Source of the DNA: Liolophura sinensis
Taxonomy: Eukaryota; Mollusca; Polyplacophora; Chitonida; Chitonidae
Assembly: GCF_032854445.1 (NCBI RefSeq)
Contig: NC_088302.1
Span: 49,942,046-50,006,045 of the forward strand
Direction: 5' to 3'
Length of the DNA: 64,000 nucleotides
Positions 1 through 11,409 of the stretch are shown here, piece by piece; position 1 is the stretch's first letter; every line of letters starts with the position of its first letter. The translations under genes and the position numbers were made by a program. The notes beneath the pieces were generated by a model. That model had not been told where the DNA came from. It made no database searches and worked only from the letters and a program-made list of their open reading frames with translations.

Positions 1-642
1 TAACTCACATTGGTTTGCCTTGTGACTTTAAACATAAAGACATTTACCTTTCTTATCAAGCCAATACCAGGTTTTCACCACTGCTTCTTTACGTTCATTA
101 TGCTGGACTATGGCTGGCTTCCGTTCGCAAAGAGCGCTCTTTGCAGGCCTACATGCTGATGTCTCCCATGGTCAGAGCTTACTGTACTGCTTACAGATAG
201 TCACTGATGTTTGTTCTGGACTCGGTAGTCACAGTTAGCACCACGGCTTACAGGAGGATCATGCAGTATCTAACCATAGGTATATGGTATATTAATTCAA
301 TGTGAGGCCACCACAATTTTATTTTGTGTTTTACAGGCAGGGATCCAGAAATGTAATAAAAACAAAAACTGCAGTTTTGACTTATTTTGATATTTTTATA
401 GATCTCCCTATCTTTCAAGGCTTTCTGATCATGATAATGTGCATTCAACAGGAAAAAATGGCTGAGACACTCTGCATTTCTTACCAATCAGACATACCTG
501 TAAGAAGCTCTATTTTTATACTCTCCTGTGACATGGAAAAAGATTTATTCTGCCCGTAAAACAATTTAAATTGGTATGGCCTTAAGAAAAAATAAACATA
601 CATGTAAATAGCAGGATAATTGTAAGAAAATGCGACAGTTAC
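1..642. other. Intron of the Aurora-type kinase gene; no exon seen
   Basis: The minus-strand kinase exon ends at 643 with a GT donor, so this stretch should be intron. I looked on the minus strand for the next conserved kinase pieces (the catalytic HRD loop and the DFG segment) and found none. The rest of the kinase domain therefore lies to the left of the window. No repeat or RNA gene is recognisable. Confidence 0.6.
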
Positions 643-781
643 CTTGGCAGTTATGCTTTCGTCAAATCTGACACACTTCTGTAGCTCTTTGTACAGCTCC
701 CCCCTAGGGGAATATTCCAGTATAAGGTACACTCGTGTTTTGTCATGGAAGTAACCATAAAGCTTCAAGATGTTGGGGTGT
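643..781 (-). CDS. AURK: Aurora-type kinase coding exon 4 (strands beta4-beta5, hinge)
   Basis: 139 nt, acceptor TTTGTAG|ACACCCC, donor GCCAAG|GTAACT. It encodes [20 protein letters not shown] and then [15 protein letters not shown] and FDESITAK, ending in phase 0. It is the last exon of this gene inside the window. Confidence 0.93.
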
Positions 782-3700
782 CTACAAAAACGGGAGACAA
801 TTAAAATCTCTAACATTGCACTGGTCCTTAAGAATTTTTTACTTTATATATGAAGGCAATCTGGTCTACAACTGGAGGAAAAAAGGTTAAAGGCATTCAC
901 CACTAAGCACACAGACAAACTACTGAAATTAAAACCCAGCAAAACCAGCCAGATTTGAGAACCCAATGAAATACAGCCTGAAGAGTCGATCAGTTAGAGA
1001 GAGAAAGAGATGCTTAGTTAAACTTTTACATTTAATTATTTGAATGGTGTTTTACACCATACTCAAAAGTATTTCACTTATACGATGACAGCAAGCATTG
1101 TGGTGGGAGGAAACCGGGCAAAGCATAGAGGAAGCCCACGACCATGTGCAGAATGATGGCAGGCCTTTCCACACGAGAACAGAGAAGAAGCTGGACTTGA
1201 ACTCGTGAGAGGCTCCTCAGTCATTGTGGTGCACTAGCATGTTAATGCTTGGCCATGGATGTCCCTCTGAACTTTCATAAAATGGTTACAGTGATACTAG
1301 GAAATGCTTTTTAAAAATCCAAATAGATTGTAGTATTTTGGGATTCTACAAAAATGGATATCCCAGATTCGGTTTTGTCAAGTTTCATGTCGCCCAGCCA
1401 CACAATGGTAAAAGCCACAAAAGTGGATAAGTATGAAGAGTGTGTTATACTTCTAGTTACCTCCCTTTTTGCATTAGCAGCACCAGTCCAACCCGTCAGT
1501 GACATAAGTTACATTACTTGGAGGTCCGTCTTCTCAATGATTAACAATTATTATTATAAAAATACCAACCGCATTTATACTTTCCAACAAAAGCTTGGCA
1601 TACCTCAGGTGAGACTGAATCTCTATTTCTCTTCGTAACTGATGTTCAACACCAGCTGCCCTCAACTGGGATTTGAAAAGCACCTGAAATATTACAAGGA
1701 ATAATGGAAGATGTTACAAAATGCTTATATCTGCCATGAAGCCTCAAGGTGTGATGGTAATGGGTTCAGTTTGCATATGAACTCAGAGTCATACTTGGCA
1801 CTATTTAATTTGAATCATACTTGCAGATCTATTTCCTTGTTTATTTTGATGTTTCATGCACTTGTATTTCATAATATTTCATACACTTCACATCAAATAG
1901 TGAACCAACCACGCAGAGAAGGAAACCAACTACACTGTCGCACTTATTAACTCCATATATAATGACATTCAAGGCCTCCTTTCACAAGTTTTTTTTTTAA
2001 CTTTCCCCATAGGTGTCATATTTGCTCGTCAAATTCCATAAGTGGAATGGAAATATGACAAGTGTATTTCATAATCTGCGATCAGACGATGAGACTTGTC
2101 AATCCCGTGAAGCAGTGCATGTTCTATTTTCATTTGAACAGTCGAATCTGAGGAGTCAACCGTTGTGTGAACACTGCTTAAAACACATTTCCATCGAAAT
2201 CAGGATACTAAAGCTTTCTAAAAAGTATCATACCTGATTATTTTAATGAGATTTTACCGAATATCACGTAGAACAATATGACAATACTGCACAAATGGCT
2301 GGTGTGAGTCTAGGCAGACATCTCAAGAATTTTATCCCATCAAACATGTTGCTATCAGAGTGCGCGGCCTAAGCTGTGACACAGACGTAAAATCAGCTGA
2401 TTACAAGCTGTGTAATTTTCAAAGATGGTATCACAAATTATGTCAGACAGCAGCATACCCTCTCGGCCCAATCCACATTCATCTCCCCAAATACTTTTAT
2501 TGTCGTTTATTTAATAGCTTAGTCAGCGGTTTCTAAATAACAAATAACAGAGTGAGTACAAAATTCATTAGGGATGCCAAAGGTTTACAGGAATGAGAAG
2601 ACGGCATCTCAACCGACAACGCTTAAAATTAATTAAATCCTATGATATGATTTTTTTTTCTATGAATTTATTACAAATGAAGAGTTTCTTCTTATAAAAT
2701 ACAGTGAAATTATTGAAATGTCAAGTTCAAGCAAAGATGCTTTCTCTGACGTCCAAGATGACTAGGTCAGCTCTGCTCTCATCTTAGAAGCCAGCACTAC
2801 AAAATTGAAGCATCAATGCCTAGATCAGCCTCAGTGGTGCTTAGATTTTTTCCATTTGCTTCAGAACTGAGCATGAATCTAGTTGTACAACAATGCTATT
2901 GTAATTTTGTAAACATTTAACATAGGTCACCAGCACAACTCTTCAGGAGGCTACGATCTGAACCAGGAACACCTTGGCCATGCATCTGCAGTTTGGTTAT
3001 TCAAAAAGGGTCACTGAAGATTCATGTATCTGTAGGCCTACTGTATCAACAGTTCAAGCAGTGGAAGAAATATTCTTCCAGTATCTCCAATTTCCAAGAA
3101 AACTATATTTATCGCTTGGGCCTTTATCGCCGAAGTCCACAACTTTTATCTGCCATAGGCTACTGCTTAGACTATTATACAGAAAATACCTTCAATGTTA
3201 GAGAGCTAGAGTGAGCTAGAGTAAACTTGACATCACCTTTCTCTCGATAATGGAGATGTGCTAAAGCTGCATCAAGGCAAAGTTTCACTAAACTTTTACT
3301 GGGTTGAAAACAATCTAAAAAAATATTTAATGTCGGTTTAAGATACTCTGAATGGTAGTCTTTCAGTGGACATAAACATTAGTCAGGTGCTGTCTTTCAC
3401 TTTAAGTGAAGAGTTTGTCGTCTGCATGCAGAACACCTTAAATAAACCTTGTGCCAGGCCAAGGGTCCAACTTCACCATGGAGGTCTTAAATGGCAAGCA
3501 CAAGATTCTATATTCAAAACAAATATAATACACACACATTTCACAACTGACAAATCCCTCACCTTAATAGCCACGATGAACTTTGTTTCCTTCTCTCTTG
3601 CTAAGTACACATTACCAAACTTGCCTCTACCCAGTGGACGGCCTATGTCAAAATGATCCAGGGACCACTTATTCCTGAAAGAGACAATAAATAAGTTCCA

Positions 3701-4399
3701 CAATAACACATTACCAAGATTGAAAATTCTTGATATTTACACCCATGTCATTAACTCTTCGTACATGGACCAGAAAGAGGTAATTTGAGATCCCTAAGTT
3801 TCAGACATTGCCCACTCAAGTCCACCCACAACCTAGCAAAAAAGAATTCTGCTTTACATGTATCACTGATTTAATTTCACTCTTTTCTACGAAGCATTTT
3901 GCTTCTGAGACAATTTACAATTCAGACATTTTTACCTGAAGTAATGTATTGACATCTAACTAGATTTCATAACTAGGTCAAATGCTGACTGCTCCACCAA
4001 CTGTAGTTAAAATCAACATGAGCACAACAACAGCCAAAGTAGACAATACCCATGATGCCCAAGAGAAATGGTGGACTGATTGCATAGGGGTAGACATTGC
4101 TCTCAACATTTTTAGTTGCAACTTTTGCTGATGGTCTCTCGAAAGTTTTGTAATCAAGGGCAAGGCACATCAATGATCACACATCAAATAAATAGGAGCT
4201 TAGATTTTCACCTGGTAGTTCCCATGCCACCATCTTGGTCTTTCTGACCGTCTGCTTTAGTTGTCTTAACTGTCTTAGCTGACTTTGCTTCTCTCTGCAC
4301 AGGCAGTGGTTTCTTCATGAGATTGTTGTCTTGATTGACAGGGTTCTGATTAGCCCTGGAGCTGTCCTGGGGTCTCAGGGGTACTCGTTTGGCCTCCAT
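643..4399 (-). CDS. AURK: Aurora-family serine/threonine kinase, 5' part of gene (4 exons, truncated by window edge)
   Basis: Four minus-strand exons (4399-4212, 3674-3563, 1683-1604, 781-643) join in phase to 173 codons. A short basic, Lys/Gln-rich N-terminus of about 65 residues is followed by the kinase N-lobe: glycine loop [18 protein letters not shown], the VAIK lysine, a [19 protein letters not shown] helix and [17 protein letters not shown] leading to the hinge. These are Aurora hallmarks. Some positions look Aurora A-like (LYGYFHD) and some Aurora B-like ([17 protein letters not shown]), so the A/B class is not settled. Family members phosphorylate centrosome, spindle or kinetochore proteins in mitosis. 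The ATG at 4399 is the first in-frame ATG of the first coding exon. No KEN box is visible. The C-lobe, activation loop and stop codon lie outside the window. Confidence 0.93.
1030..1255 (-). mobile_element. Diverged SINE, family A (TAAA-tailed, tRNA-derived)
   Basis: Read on the minus strand it matches the complete family A copy at 24927-25195: a GAGTTCAAGTCC-like B box, the CGTGGGTTTCC and ATGGTGG blocks, then GTATAAGTGAAATA and a GGTGTAAAACACC end. It is heavily mutated. It lies in the kinase intron between exons 3 and 4, antisense to most other copies. Confidence 0.7.
1604..1683 (-). CDS. AURK: Aurora-type kinase coding exon 3 (alphaC helix)
   Basis: 80 nt, acceptor TTTCAG|GTGCTT, donor CTGAG|GTATGC. 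It encodes [20 protein letters not shown] and then EIQSHL plus two bases of Arg. This is the alphaC region holding the conserved glutamate that pairs with the catalytic lysine. Confidence 0.92.
3563..3674 (-). CDS. AURK: Aurora-type kinase coding exon 2 (glycine loop, catalytic Lys)
   Basis: 112 nt, acceptor CTTTCAG|GAAT, donor ATTAAG|GTGAGG. The leading G completes the split Arg codon. It encodes [20 protein letters not shown] and then [17 protein letters not shown], covering strands beta1-beta3 of the N-lobe with the ATP-anchoring lysine. Confidence 0.93.
4212..4399 (-). CDS. AURK: Aurora-type kinase coding exon 1
   Basis: 188 nt: the ATG and 62 codons plus 2 nt, ending ACC AG|GTGAAA. It encodes the low-complexity basic N-terminus, with many Lys, Gln, Asn and Pro. 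A GTG three codons upstream is also in frame, but ATG GAG is the credible start. Just upstream a 13-bp word (TTATCAAGACTGG on the minus strand) occurs twice in tandem. Confidence 0.85.
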
Positions 4400-5580
4400 C
4401 ACAGCCACTCAGAGCCAGTCTTGATAAGAACCAGTCTTGATAATATTTGAAATGGTCACGCCCTGCCAACAGGAGCAAATATATAGTGGTACTAAATGCA
4501 AATGTGTTCAGGTATGCGACTTTAAAACAGAGATTCAGGACACTTATAACTAAGCATAATGGCAATAGATAAGAGCATTTTATGATTATTTTTCTCAGTG
4601 CTCACACGAATTAGCATAATTTGTAAGCAGTAGCACCACTGCCAGATATCAATTCAGGGAGATGGCTGAAAGTATGTTAGACATTTTATTTCAAAAAGAT
4701 GATCCAAAAGTAACAGGTATAACAGTGCACAATGCCAATGTGCTGAGTGTCAGGTTAATTAGTTACCAAAAAATGAAAACTAGCATCCAGAGGATTTAGA
4801 TTCAAGGTAAAACAAAGTAGAAGTTCAAAGAAATTTAAAAAAGGACGAAGGTTCCAACAACAATAAACAGGGTAACTACATCTCTATTGAAGTATTGACT
4901 ACAGTAAGCCTGCAAATGGTGCTCTTAACTACACCCTCTAGATTCACAACTACAGGTCAGTTAAAAAAGCTTACACTGATAGATATTGCTTTACTTTCTA
5001 TATCTGGCAGACATATATCAGAATAAAGAATTGTGGGAAGACATTTTGCTTGCTGATTTACAGACCAATTCAGCAATTAAATCTTGAGAAAGACTTTGAT
5101 CGAAACTGACCTTCAGCAGGCCAGAATTAATTTAATACAGCTACATCATACATAGTCATTTTTTAAATCTCCACTGGATGTCACGATTTTAAAATGGCAC
5201 TATCTCTACTTCAATGAAGTGATAAGGCGTATGGTCTAAATGGGCTAAGGTGTTCTAATAATAAGAGTATGTACTCTTTGTCACAGAGACTGATGCTCGC
5301 ATTTCAAGATGCACACATGCTAATGTTGCTTTTTTTTTTCAAAAATATAGGGAATATAACAACATAATGAGCGGTCATTCAATAGGCAAAATAGCAACCT
5401 GCGGTGTTGTTGTTGTTACTGTTTCTACGGTATTTAAGTCAATGTCACTGCCAACAGAAACTAAACATAGCAACAAAATCTTGATAGACAGCATTTTAAA
5501 ACATTCCTATTCGTACTACCTCCCAATTCTGGAAATGTCTGTCTCTGCCGTCGATACTGACACAAAACTGCTAAAATCTA
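4400..5580 (-). other. Aurora gene 5' UTR/first intron, no coding signal
   Basis: This lies between the first coding exon and the inferred promoter. No ORF here resembles a protein. It presumably holds a non-coding first exon near 5520-5580 and an intron. I cannot place the 5' UTR splice sites with confidence. Confidence 0.4.
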
Positions 5581-5584
5581 TCCC

Positions 5585-5700
5585 ACTTTGTTCGAATTTG
5601 CAATCCGGAAGTGATAACTTCGGCGCGGAATGTCGCTGCTGTCATTGGCCAATGGCTCTTGACGTCACACAGCGGGAAATACGTGCCATTTCCAATGGGG
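5585..5700 (-). promoter_or_regulatory. Putative cell-cycle promoter of the Aurora gene (CCAAT/E2F/CRE/ETS/CHR)
   Basis: Read on the minus strand it contains, in order: a CCAAT box (near 5692), an E2F-like TTTCCCGC (5679-5672), a full CRE TGACGTCA (5667-5660), a palindromic ATTGGCCAAT double CCAAT box (5653-5644), an ETS site ACTTCCGG (5612-5605) and TTCGAA, a CHR-type element (5596-5591). It is more GC-rich than its surroundings and lies about 1.2 kb upstream of the kinase ATG. CCAAT plus CHR is the usual layout of G2/M genes bound by NF-Y and DREAM/MuvB, which suits an Aurora gene. The start site itself is inferred. Several sites are palindromic, so bidirectional activity is possible. Confidence 0.6.
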
Positions 5701-5719
5701 TAGGCCTACTCTTATAACC

Positions 5720-6700
5720 CTTCCCTACAGATGGTATATCGGCAGTTACTGATGGATTGTGACACGTGGCTTGGTAAAAACACTACGAGGTATTCAGTTC
5801 TTGTGGCCCTCACAATAGCTGATCTTACAGCCCAGTCCTGAACCTTACTCAGCAAATGGCCTGATGTAGTTCGATCATGGCGGTATATATATGGATGCAT
5901 GTGTACCTGCATGGTTCAGTCATTGTGCCAGCTTGCCGTGAGCCTGAGTTCTTCGGTTTCACTCTGCCCCTTCCCTGACAGGTCCAGCCCGTTTTTCTAC
6001 TCTGTGGGCTGGAATTTTTCCTCACCCCCACATACACCAGTCAATAATGTATAATGACAGTGTAATAGGCCTGCTGTATATTGGATATTTTATTATTTAT
6101 TATTATTATTTTTTTTTTTTGGCCATAAAATCACTACCGGTGCATACATATACTTTGATCATGACTAGCATTTCTTTTGCCTTATGTTATTTGTACATGT
6201 AAATGTAGGCCTATATAGGCCTACATGTTTTCTTGAACTGCTTGCACGCCTAAATATATAATCTATAGGCCTAGCAATGCATAATTGTATACAAAATGCA
6301 ACAATATATATATAGTACTGCGCGAAGGGTCATGATATACTGTGTAAACATATAGGCCCTTACCCCGCCTTGTATAGCATTTGAGATATCCTGTGTGTTA
6401 TTTGACGATTTCAACCAAGGTCCGAAGTTATTTCTGCAAAAACTGGTGTGTCGAAGTTATTCCATCAAACGACTCCACTTCAAATTTTACGATTCAGTTT
6501 TTACAATTATGTATTTTTTTTTTTTTTGCAAGTAGGCCTAAATATGGACAGAATGTTCTGAATCTGCAATCAAACCCTAACTTATAAACTAACATGATAC
6601 ACGATTTGGATACTGATTGTGTCTATTAATAGAACATTCCTTTCGTCTTTCCACCATTTCATCATTCTTTTTGTGTACGAGTCCATCTTGATTTCGTACT
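5720..6700. other. Intergenic, no gene seen
   Basis: AT-rich spacer with T-runs (6104-6120, 6513-6527) and many copies of the word TAGGCCTA or parts of it. No ORF looks coding. Confidence 0.6.
6203..6226. repeat. 24-bp perfect palindrome
   Basis: Two 12-bp arms built on ATGTAGGCCTAT read identically on both strands with no loop. The word TAGGCCTA that forms it recurs around 3.03, 5.70, 6.27, 6.53, 31.45 and 33.90 kb. Confidence 0.85.
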
Positions 6701-6825
6701 GTATATACTTCATTAGTTCTGTGTTGTTGTTGAACGTTGTTCTGGGAATTAACATTGTGATTATTGGCCTGGATTTACGTTCATTTTGGTTATATTCGGA
6801 TACGTGTCTGTTTTGACGCCTAGAA
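6700..6825 (+). repeat. Dispersed repeat, copy 1
   Basis: The stretch from TATATACTTC to TGTCTGTTTTGAC can be aligned by eye with 44130-44262. Both share AATTnnnATTGnGATTATTG, CATTTTGGTT and TGTCTGTTT in the same order and spacing, at roughly 70% identity. The family is not identified. Confidence 0.5.
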
Positions 6826-6839
6826 CCATGACAATAGAT

Positions 6840-7725
6840 CAGTCACACTCTCCAGTTGTGTATGTCTGCATAATAAGTTAGAACAATCAGAGCGAGGAGA
6901 TCTACAAAATCCCTCAATTTCGACATACAACTATTGTAATGTATACATCTTGTCTATATAGAATTCACGGAATCACTTGTCGTTGCTGCTTGTAAATGTA
7001 TGTTTGACCCGACGTGATCCTGCAAAGGGCGAATAAACGTCACACCTCTATAGCTGCCTTTTGTATACATCCTATATGAATATTGGAATGTCTTCAATGA
7101 ATATGAAATGTTACCGTTGCAAAAACTAACTTTCCAAGTAGAATTCGTCAGCCTCTTTCATTTGAAGGCTTATTGCAACCAGTATTCCTATATACATATA
7201 CATCAGTCATATTGGTATAGGTAAGGACATACTGTCTAGGCGGTATAGTTGGCGTTCGGTTTGGTAATCAAATGTATCTAATTCCGCTGAAGCCGAGGAT
7301 AAGGACATCATGCGTCGCACACCTATAGATACATGGAGCAAATTAATGAAATTAATGATCAGTTGAACGACAGGGCTACATCTAATTGGAACTTAGTTTT
7401 ATAGATTTATTTCTATTAACGTTGAAAACTGATGACCAATTCCTTTTTCGCATTTAACCTACCTGGATATAATTATGTGATCCACAAATTTCAATGTACA
7501 AGTTACCACGGAGATAACCTGCCTGTTGTAGAAAAGACCTATGGCCAGCGATGCTAATACACCAATCGCTTCTCTCACCTGCTTCTAGTTCGTCACATGA
7601 CCCGTGTTTGCATGTAGAAGTCAAACCTCGGTACCAATCAGAGTGAAATGAAATGATGTGAAGAACCTAGTTCAGCTCCCTCAAAAAACGAAAATATAAG
7701 AATTCGATAAATGGACAAATAGCGT
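6840..7725 (+). repeat. Tandemly duplicated ~0.9 kb unit, intact copy
   Basis: It has three successive segments. The first (6840-7200, with CAGTTGTGTATGTCT and GTGATCCTGCAAAGGGCG) recurs at 7750-8130. The second (7265-7480, with GTATCTAATTCCGCTGAAGC) recurs at 11430-11610. The third (7500-7725, with GAAATGATGTGAAGAACCTA) recurs at 12238-12440. It has no coding potential. The copies differ by many substitutions, so the duplication is old. Confidence 0.75.
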
Positions 7726-7749
7726 TGGAGAGGGATTCCGGTAAGTTTG

Positions 7750-8160
7750 GAGTTTAGAACCACACTCTACATTTGTGTATGTCTATACTGCGTTAGAACA
7801 GTAAGAGCGGAGAAATCTACACACATAACACTATCAGTGTTGTGTCACGGGATCACTTGCCATTGCTTCTCGTATTGTACACCTGAACCAACGTGATCCT
7901 GCAAATAGCGAATAAACGTCACACCTGTTTAACTGCCTATTGCACACCCTGTGAATTATGGAATGTCCTCAATCAACTCGAAATGATTCCCTTTCAAATA
8001 CCAGTTCTTCAAGTAGAATTCAACATTCTCTTTCATTAGAAAGTTTGTTGGAACATTGCAATTATTCATTTTGGTATCGATAAGAACAGATTCTCCACTG
8101 TATCTAGCTGCATATCGTTCAGCTTGGCAATTAACTGCATCTACCTGGTTGATGCATTTC
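7750..8160 (+). repeat. Tandem ~0.9 kb unit, second copy, left part
   Basis: It aligns with 6840-7250: same order of TGTGTATGTCT, GCGTTAGAACAGT, CACGGGATCACTTGCCATTG and CGTGATCCTGCAAATAGCG. It then breaks off at the TIR element starting at 8214. Confidence 0.75.
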
Positions 8161-8213
8161 ATAGCTGGTCGATGCATTTCAGAAAATGTACGCCTGCTTT
8201 AATTGTGATATTA

Positions 8214-9655
8214 CAGGGGCGTAGGAAGCAATTTCAAAGTGGGGGGGGCAAGAATCCCAGTAAAAAAGGCAAGGGTCCAGGGGCCGCCAAGGTCCCGGAA
8301 GCTCTGAAGGAGCTATATCGCCTAAGAGACGATTTGCCGTATTTTAGATATGCCAGTTGAAGTGTTATTGAATATTTAAGCTTGCCTGAAAAAAAAATGA
8401 AATAGAAATAGACGTTTAGCTCAATTGTAGACGCTTTTGCCTGGAGAACCACGGATCAGCAAAGAACATTGTAACAATTTATCCAGAATTCAACATTAAA
8501 TTTATGCATGTCGGAGAAAAGTTGGTGTAGATTGACGAATACAAGCATTTAACTTGTATGGAGGAGAATCGGTGGAAAGAAACATCCATGTTTTACTGGA
8601 CCTTGGTGGTAAACTTGCCGGCCTATTTGCGCTGGCTTGCTTTAGATTCTCGGTCAGCCCTTTCTCGTCAATAAATATAGGCATATTATCAGAATAACTT
8701 TGTGGAACATAGTCCTATAGGCCCTACACTTGAGATTGTATCTGAAGACGATGCATGTTTTTTTTTTTTTTGTTTTGTTTTTTTTTAAACTGCCGTCTGT
8801 ATTTGATTTAAAACAATAATAATAGTAGTAAAAAACCCTTCAAAAAACGCAAATCGGGCTATAGGAGAGATTGCACGACCTATGTATAGAACTACGCTTT
8901 TAACCATTATTAATACTTCAGAAGCTAGTATTAAGAAAAGTTGGGGTTTTGTATATTAAATAATTCAACACACACTTTTGACGTTTTATCCCTAGATTGT
9001 CACTGTGAGTAGACCAATTCTCAAAAATACGATTTTATATCCCATAAAATATTTCTTCTTAAATTATACCCAGGCATATGACAAAGTTGTCAGCAGTTCA
9101 TAGATCTTGCATTTATTTATAAATGTATTACGGTATAGTTGTTGCTGTTTATTGTTTATTTTGTTATTGTTTACCTCTTGATTTGCTGTTGACGGTGTAA
9201 CTTCACTACCTGACTTTGTTCGCTTGTGGAGGGGATTGTATTGCTAGACGACGAAGTTCGATTTGCAGATGTAGTAAAAAAGGAATCTATCAACCGTTGA
9301 ACTCGACGAAGTTTGTCAGTCGGCTCCATTTCAATCAACTGACGAGTCCCATCTAAGGGAGCTAACTCATAAACATACATAAATATATAGGCCCAAGGAC
9401 GGAAAAAAACATGTAGGCCCTATACTAATAGTAATGTGCACTGGGAAAATTGCAGTTTGCCATGTTTAGTTTACCGAGAAAATATATTTGCAATAGTGTG
9501 ATGTTTTATTCGACGCAGGGGCCTGTTTGTGTTACAAGTATATATAATTTCTGGAACCTGAAAAGTAGGGGGGGGGGGGGCAAAAGATATGCTGGCCCCC
9601 CAACTTTTAAAGTGGGGGGCCATGGCCCCCTTGACCCCCGCTTCCTACGCCCCTG
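8214..9655. mobile_element. Possible non-autonomous DNA transposon with 16-bp terminal inverted repeats
   Basis: CAGGGGCGTAGGAAGC at 8214-8229 is exactly inverted at 9640-9655, and TATTA flanks both outer ends. The CAGGGGCG terminus is hAT-like, but hAT elements normally make 8-bp duplications and only 5 bp match here. No transposase ORF is present. G- and C-runs beside both ends are diverged relatives of each other. It could instead be two separate short elements of one family. Confidence 0.5.
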
Positions 9656-9660
9656 TATTA

Positions 9661-11345
9661 TGTTTGAAACAAAGAACAAAGGGTTAATCTTAGTTGATTT
9701 GGAAAAAGCATTTTGTTCCATTTCTTGGAAGTTTATTGATAATGTCTTAAAAACAATGCATTTTGGACAAGATATATTAAAATGGATATATATCTCTTTC
9801 ACGATAACATATCCACAGGAATTCTTAAAATGGTAACATCTCTTCATACTTCAATATTAGCAGACGCTGCAGGCAAGGAGAGCCTGTCTCTCCATATATA
9901 TTTTTACTATATGCCGAAATATCTGGTTGTATGATAAGCGATAATTAAAGGTACATCAATTAACATTAATGAGCACAAGCTAAGCCAATATGCCGACGAC
10001 ACCCAAATTATCGTTGACGAACCAGAAGAGTATTTGAAAAAAACGTTAGCAACTTTGGATCTTTTTAACATCTACTCAGGCGTCAAAGTAAACATTGAGA
10101 AAACCACAGCTTTTTGGATTGGATGCCTCTCTGCTTCAGAAAAGAAGCACTGTCAAACTATAAAATTAGACTGGCCAATAGATTTAAACATTAGGAATAA
10201 ATTTTTCAAAATCAGAAAAGAGAGTTGCAGAAATTTATCGTTATTAGGAAAAAATGACAGTAATTAAATCCATTGCACTATCCAAACTTATACATCTCTT
10301 TACCTCCCTCCACAACCCTACCGATGCAATTTTAAAGAGATCAATACCTTGCTGTATCAGGTTGTTTGGAAGTGCGTATATGACAAAACATAGGACACTT
10401 TGAAAAATCCCTTTTGGCTACATACCTTAAAGGCATAGGTATAATTTCAACAAAAAGTAAAACACACGTTACCCTCAAATTTTTAGGACGAACAGATATG
10501 GTATAATTCCCATTTTAAATACTCAACATTCTTAATAAAACAATGGTATGAGAGTAATGTCCGTTGTAAGGGATCTAATAAATCAGCAGGATAGGGCTTA
10601 ACATTTACAGATTTTAAGTAGAAATATAACGTAAAGGGGACCTTTTTGGACTACAATAAACTATTAGCAAGCATACCTATTAAATGGTACCAGGATGCAG
10701 ACGTGCAATGTTATTGATCTTATGAGACCAGCATTCCCTTCTCCATTTCAAATCTTAGTTAGAGAAAAAAGGAGCCAGAGTTTTCTCTATCGTAAACGCT
10801 TAGAGAAGTGCAGAACAAAAATATCAGAATTGGGGAAATGTACTCAATATAAGAAATACAGATTGGCGTGATGTTTTTATTGTCGCTTTCCACTATTCTC
10901 ACTATACAAACTTTAAGATTTTCAGTATAAGCTCTTAATAGAATGATATCAACAAATACACATCTTTATAAAATTGGACAAAAATCGTATGATACTTGTG
11001 ATTATTGTAAGCAAAATAAAGAAACAATAGAGCACTTATTTTTAGAGTGCTCAACTGTTGAGCATTTTGGGTCAATGCCAAAACTGGATGAAAACTAACG
11101 GTTGATTGCAAAAGAAAAAATAATTTTTGGATGGGATAAAAGTATACCGGTTTTAAATTGTTTAACAATATTGGCAAAAAAGTATATTATGCATAGCAAA
11201 GCAAAATACGAACACATATGTTTTACGTACTTCATAAAGAATGTATCCGAATATATAATGTAGAGAAGCATATTTCAATAACTTCGGGAAGAGAACCCCA
11301 ATTCAATAAAAAAAGATGGGCTATGTTTCGGAATATTTTTAAAAA
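9661..11345 (+). mobile_element. Decayed non-LTR retrotransposon (LINE), reverse transcriptase remnants
   Basis: Reverse transcriptase pieces appear in order across several frames: LILVDLEKAF with ISWKFIDNVL (9685-9770), CRQGEPVSPYIF (about 9865-9905), a YADDTQIIVD catalytic box with SGVKVNIEKTTAFWIG (9988-10125), and a C-terminal zinc-knuckle stretch CDYCKQNKETIEHLFLEC (10999-11052). Stops and frameshifts separate them, so it is a dead 5'-truncated copy. The motif set resembles L1/Tx1-type elements; the clade is tentative. It splits the second copy of the tandem 0.9 kb unit. Confidence 0.8.
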
Positions 11346-11409
11346 CATGTAGTGAGACACATTGGATTATACGCTAACAATCTCATTCTCCTCGGTGACA
11401 AAATAGTCT

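Noticed and set aside
248-559. Continuation of the Aurora kinase domain
   Set aside because: Neither strand shows the HRD or DFG segments or a matching acceptor. The next exon must lie outside the window.
9661-11345. Functional reverse transcriptase gene
   Set aside because: The motifs are split across frames with many stops and the 5' part is missing. It is a dead LINE copy.
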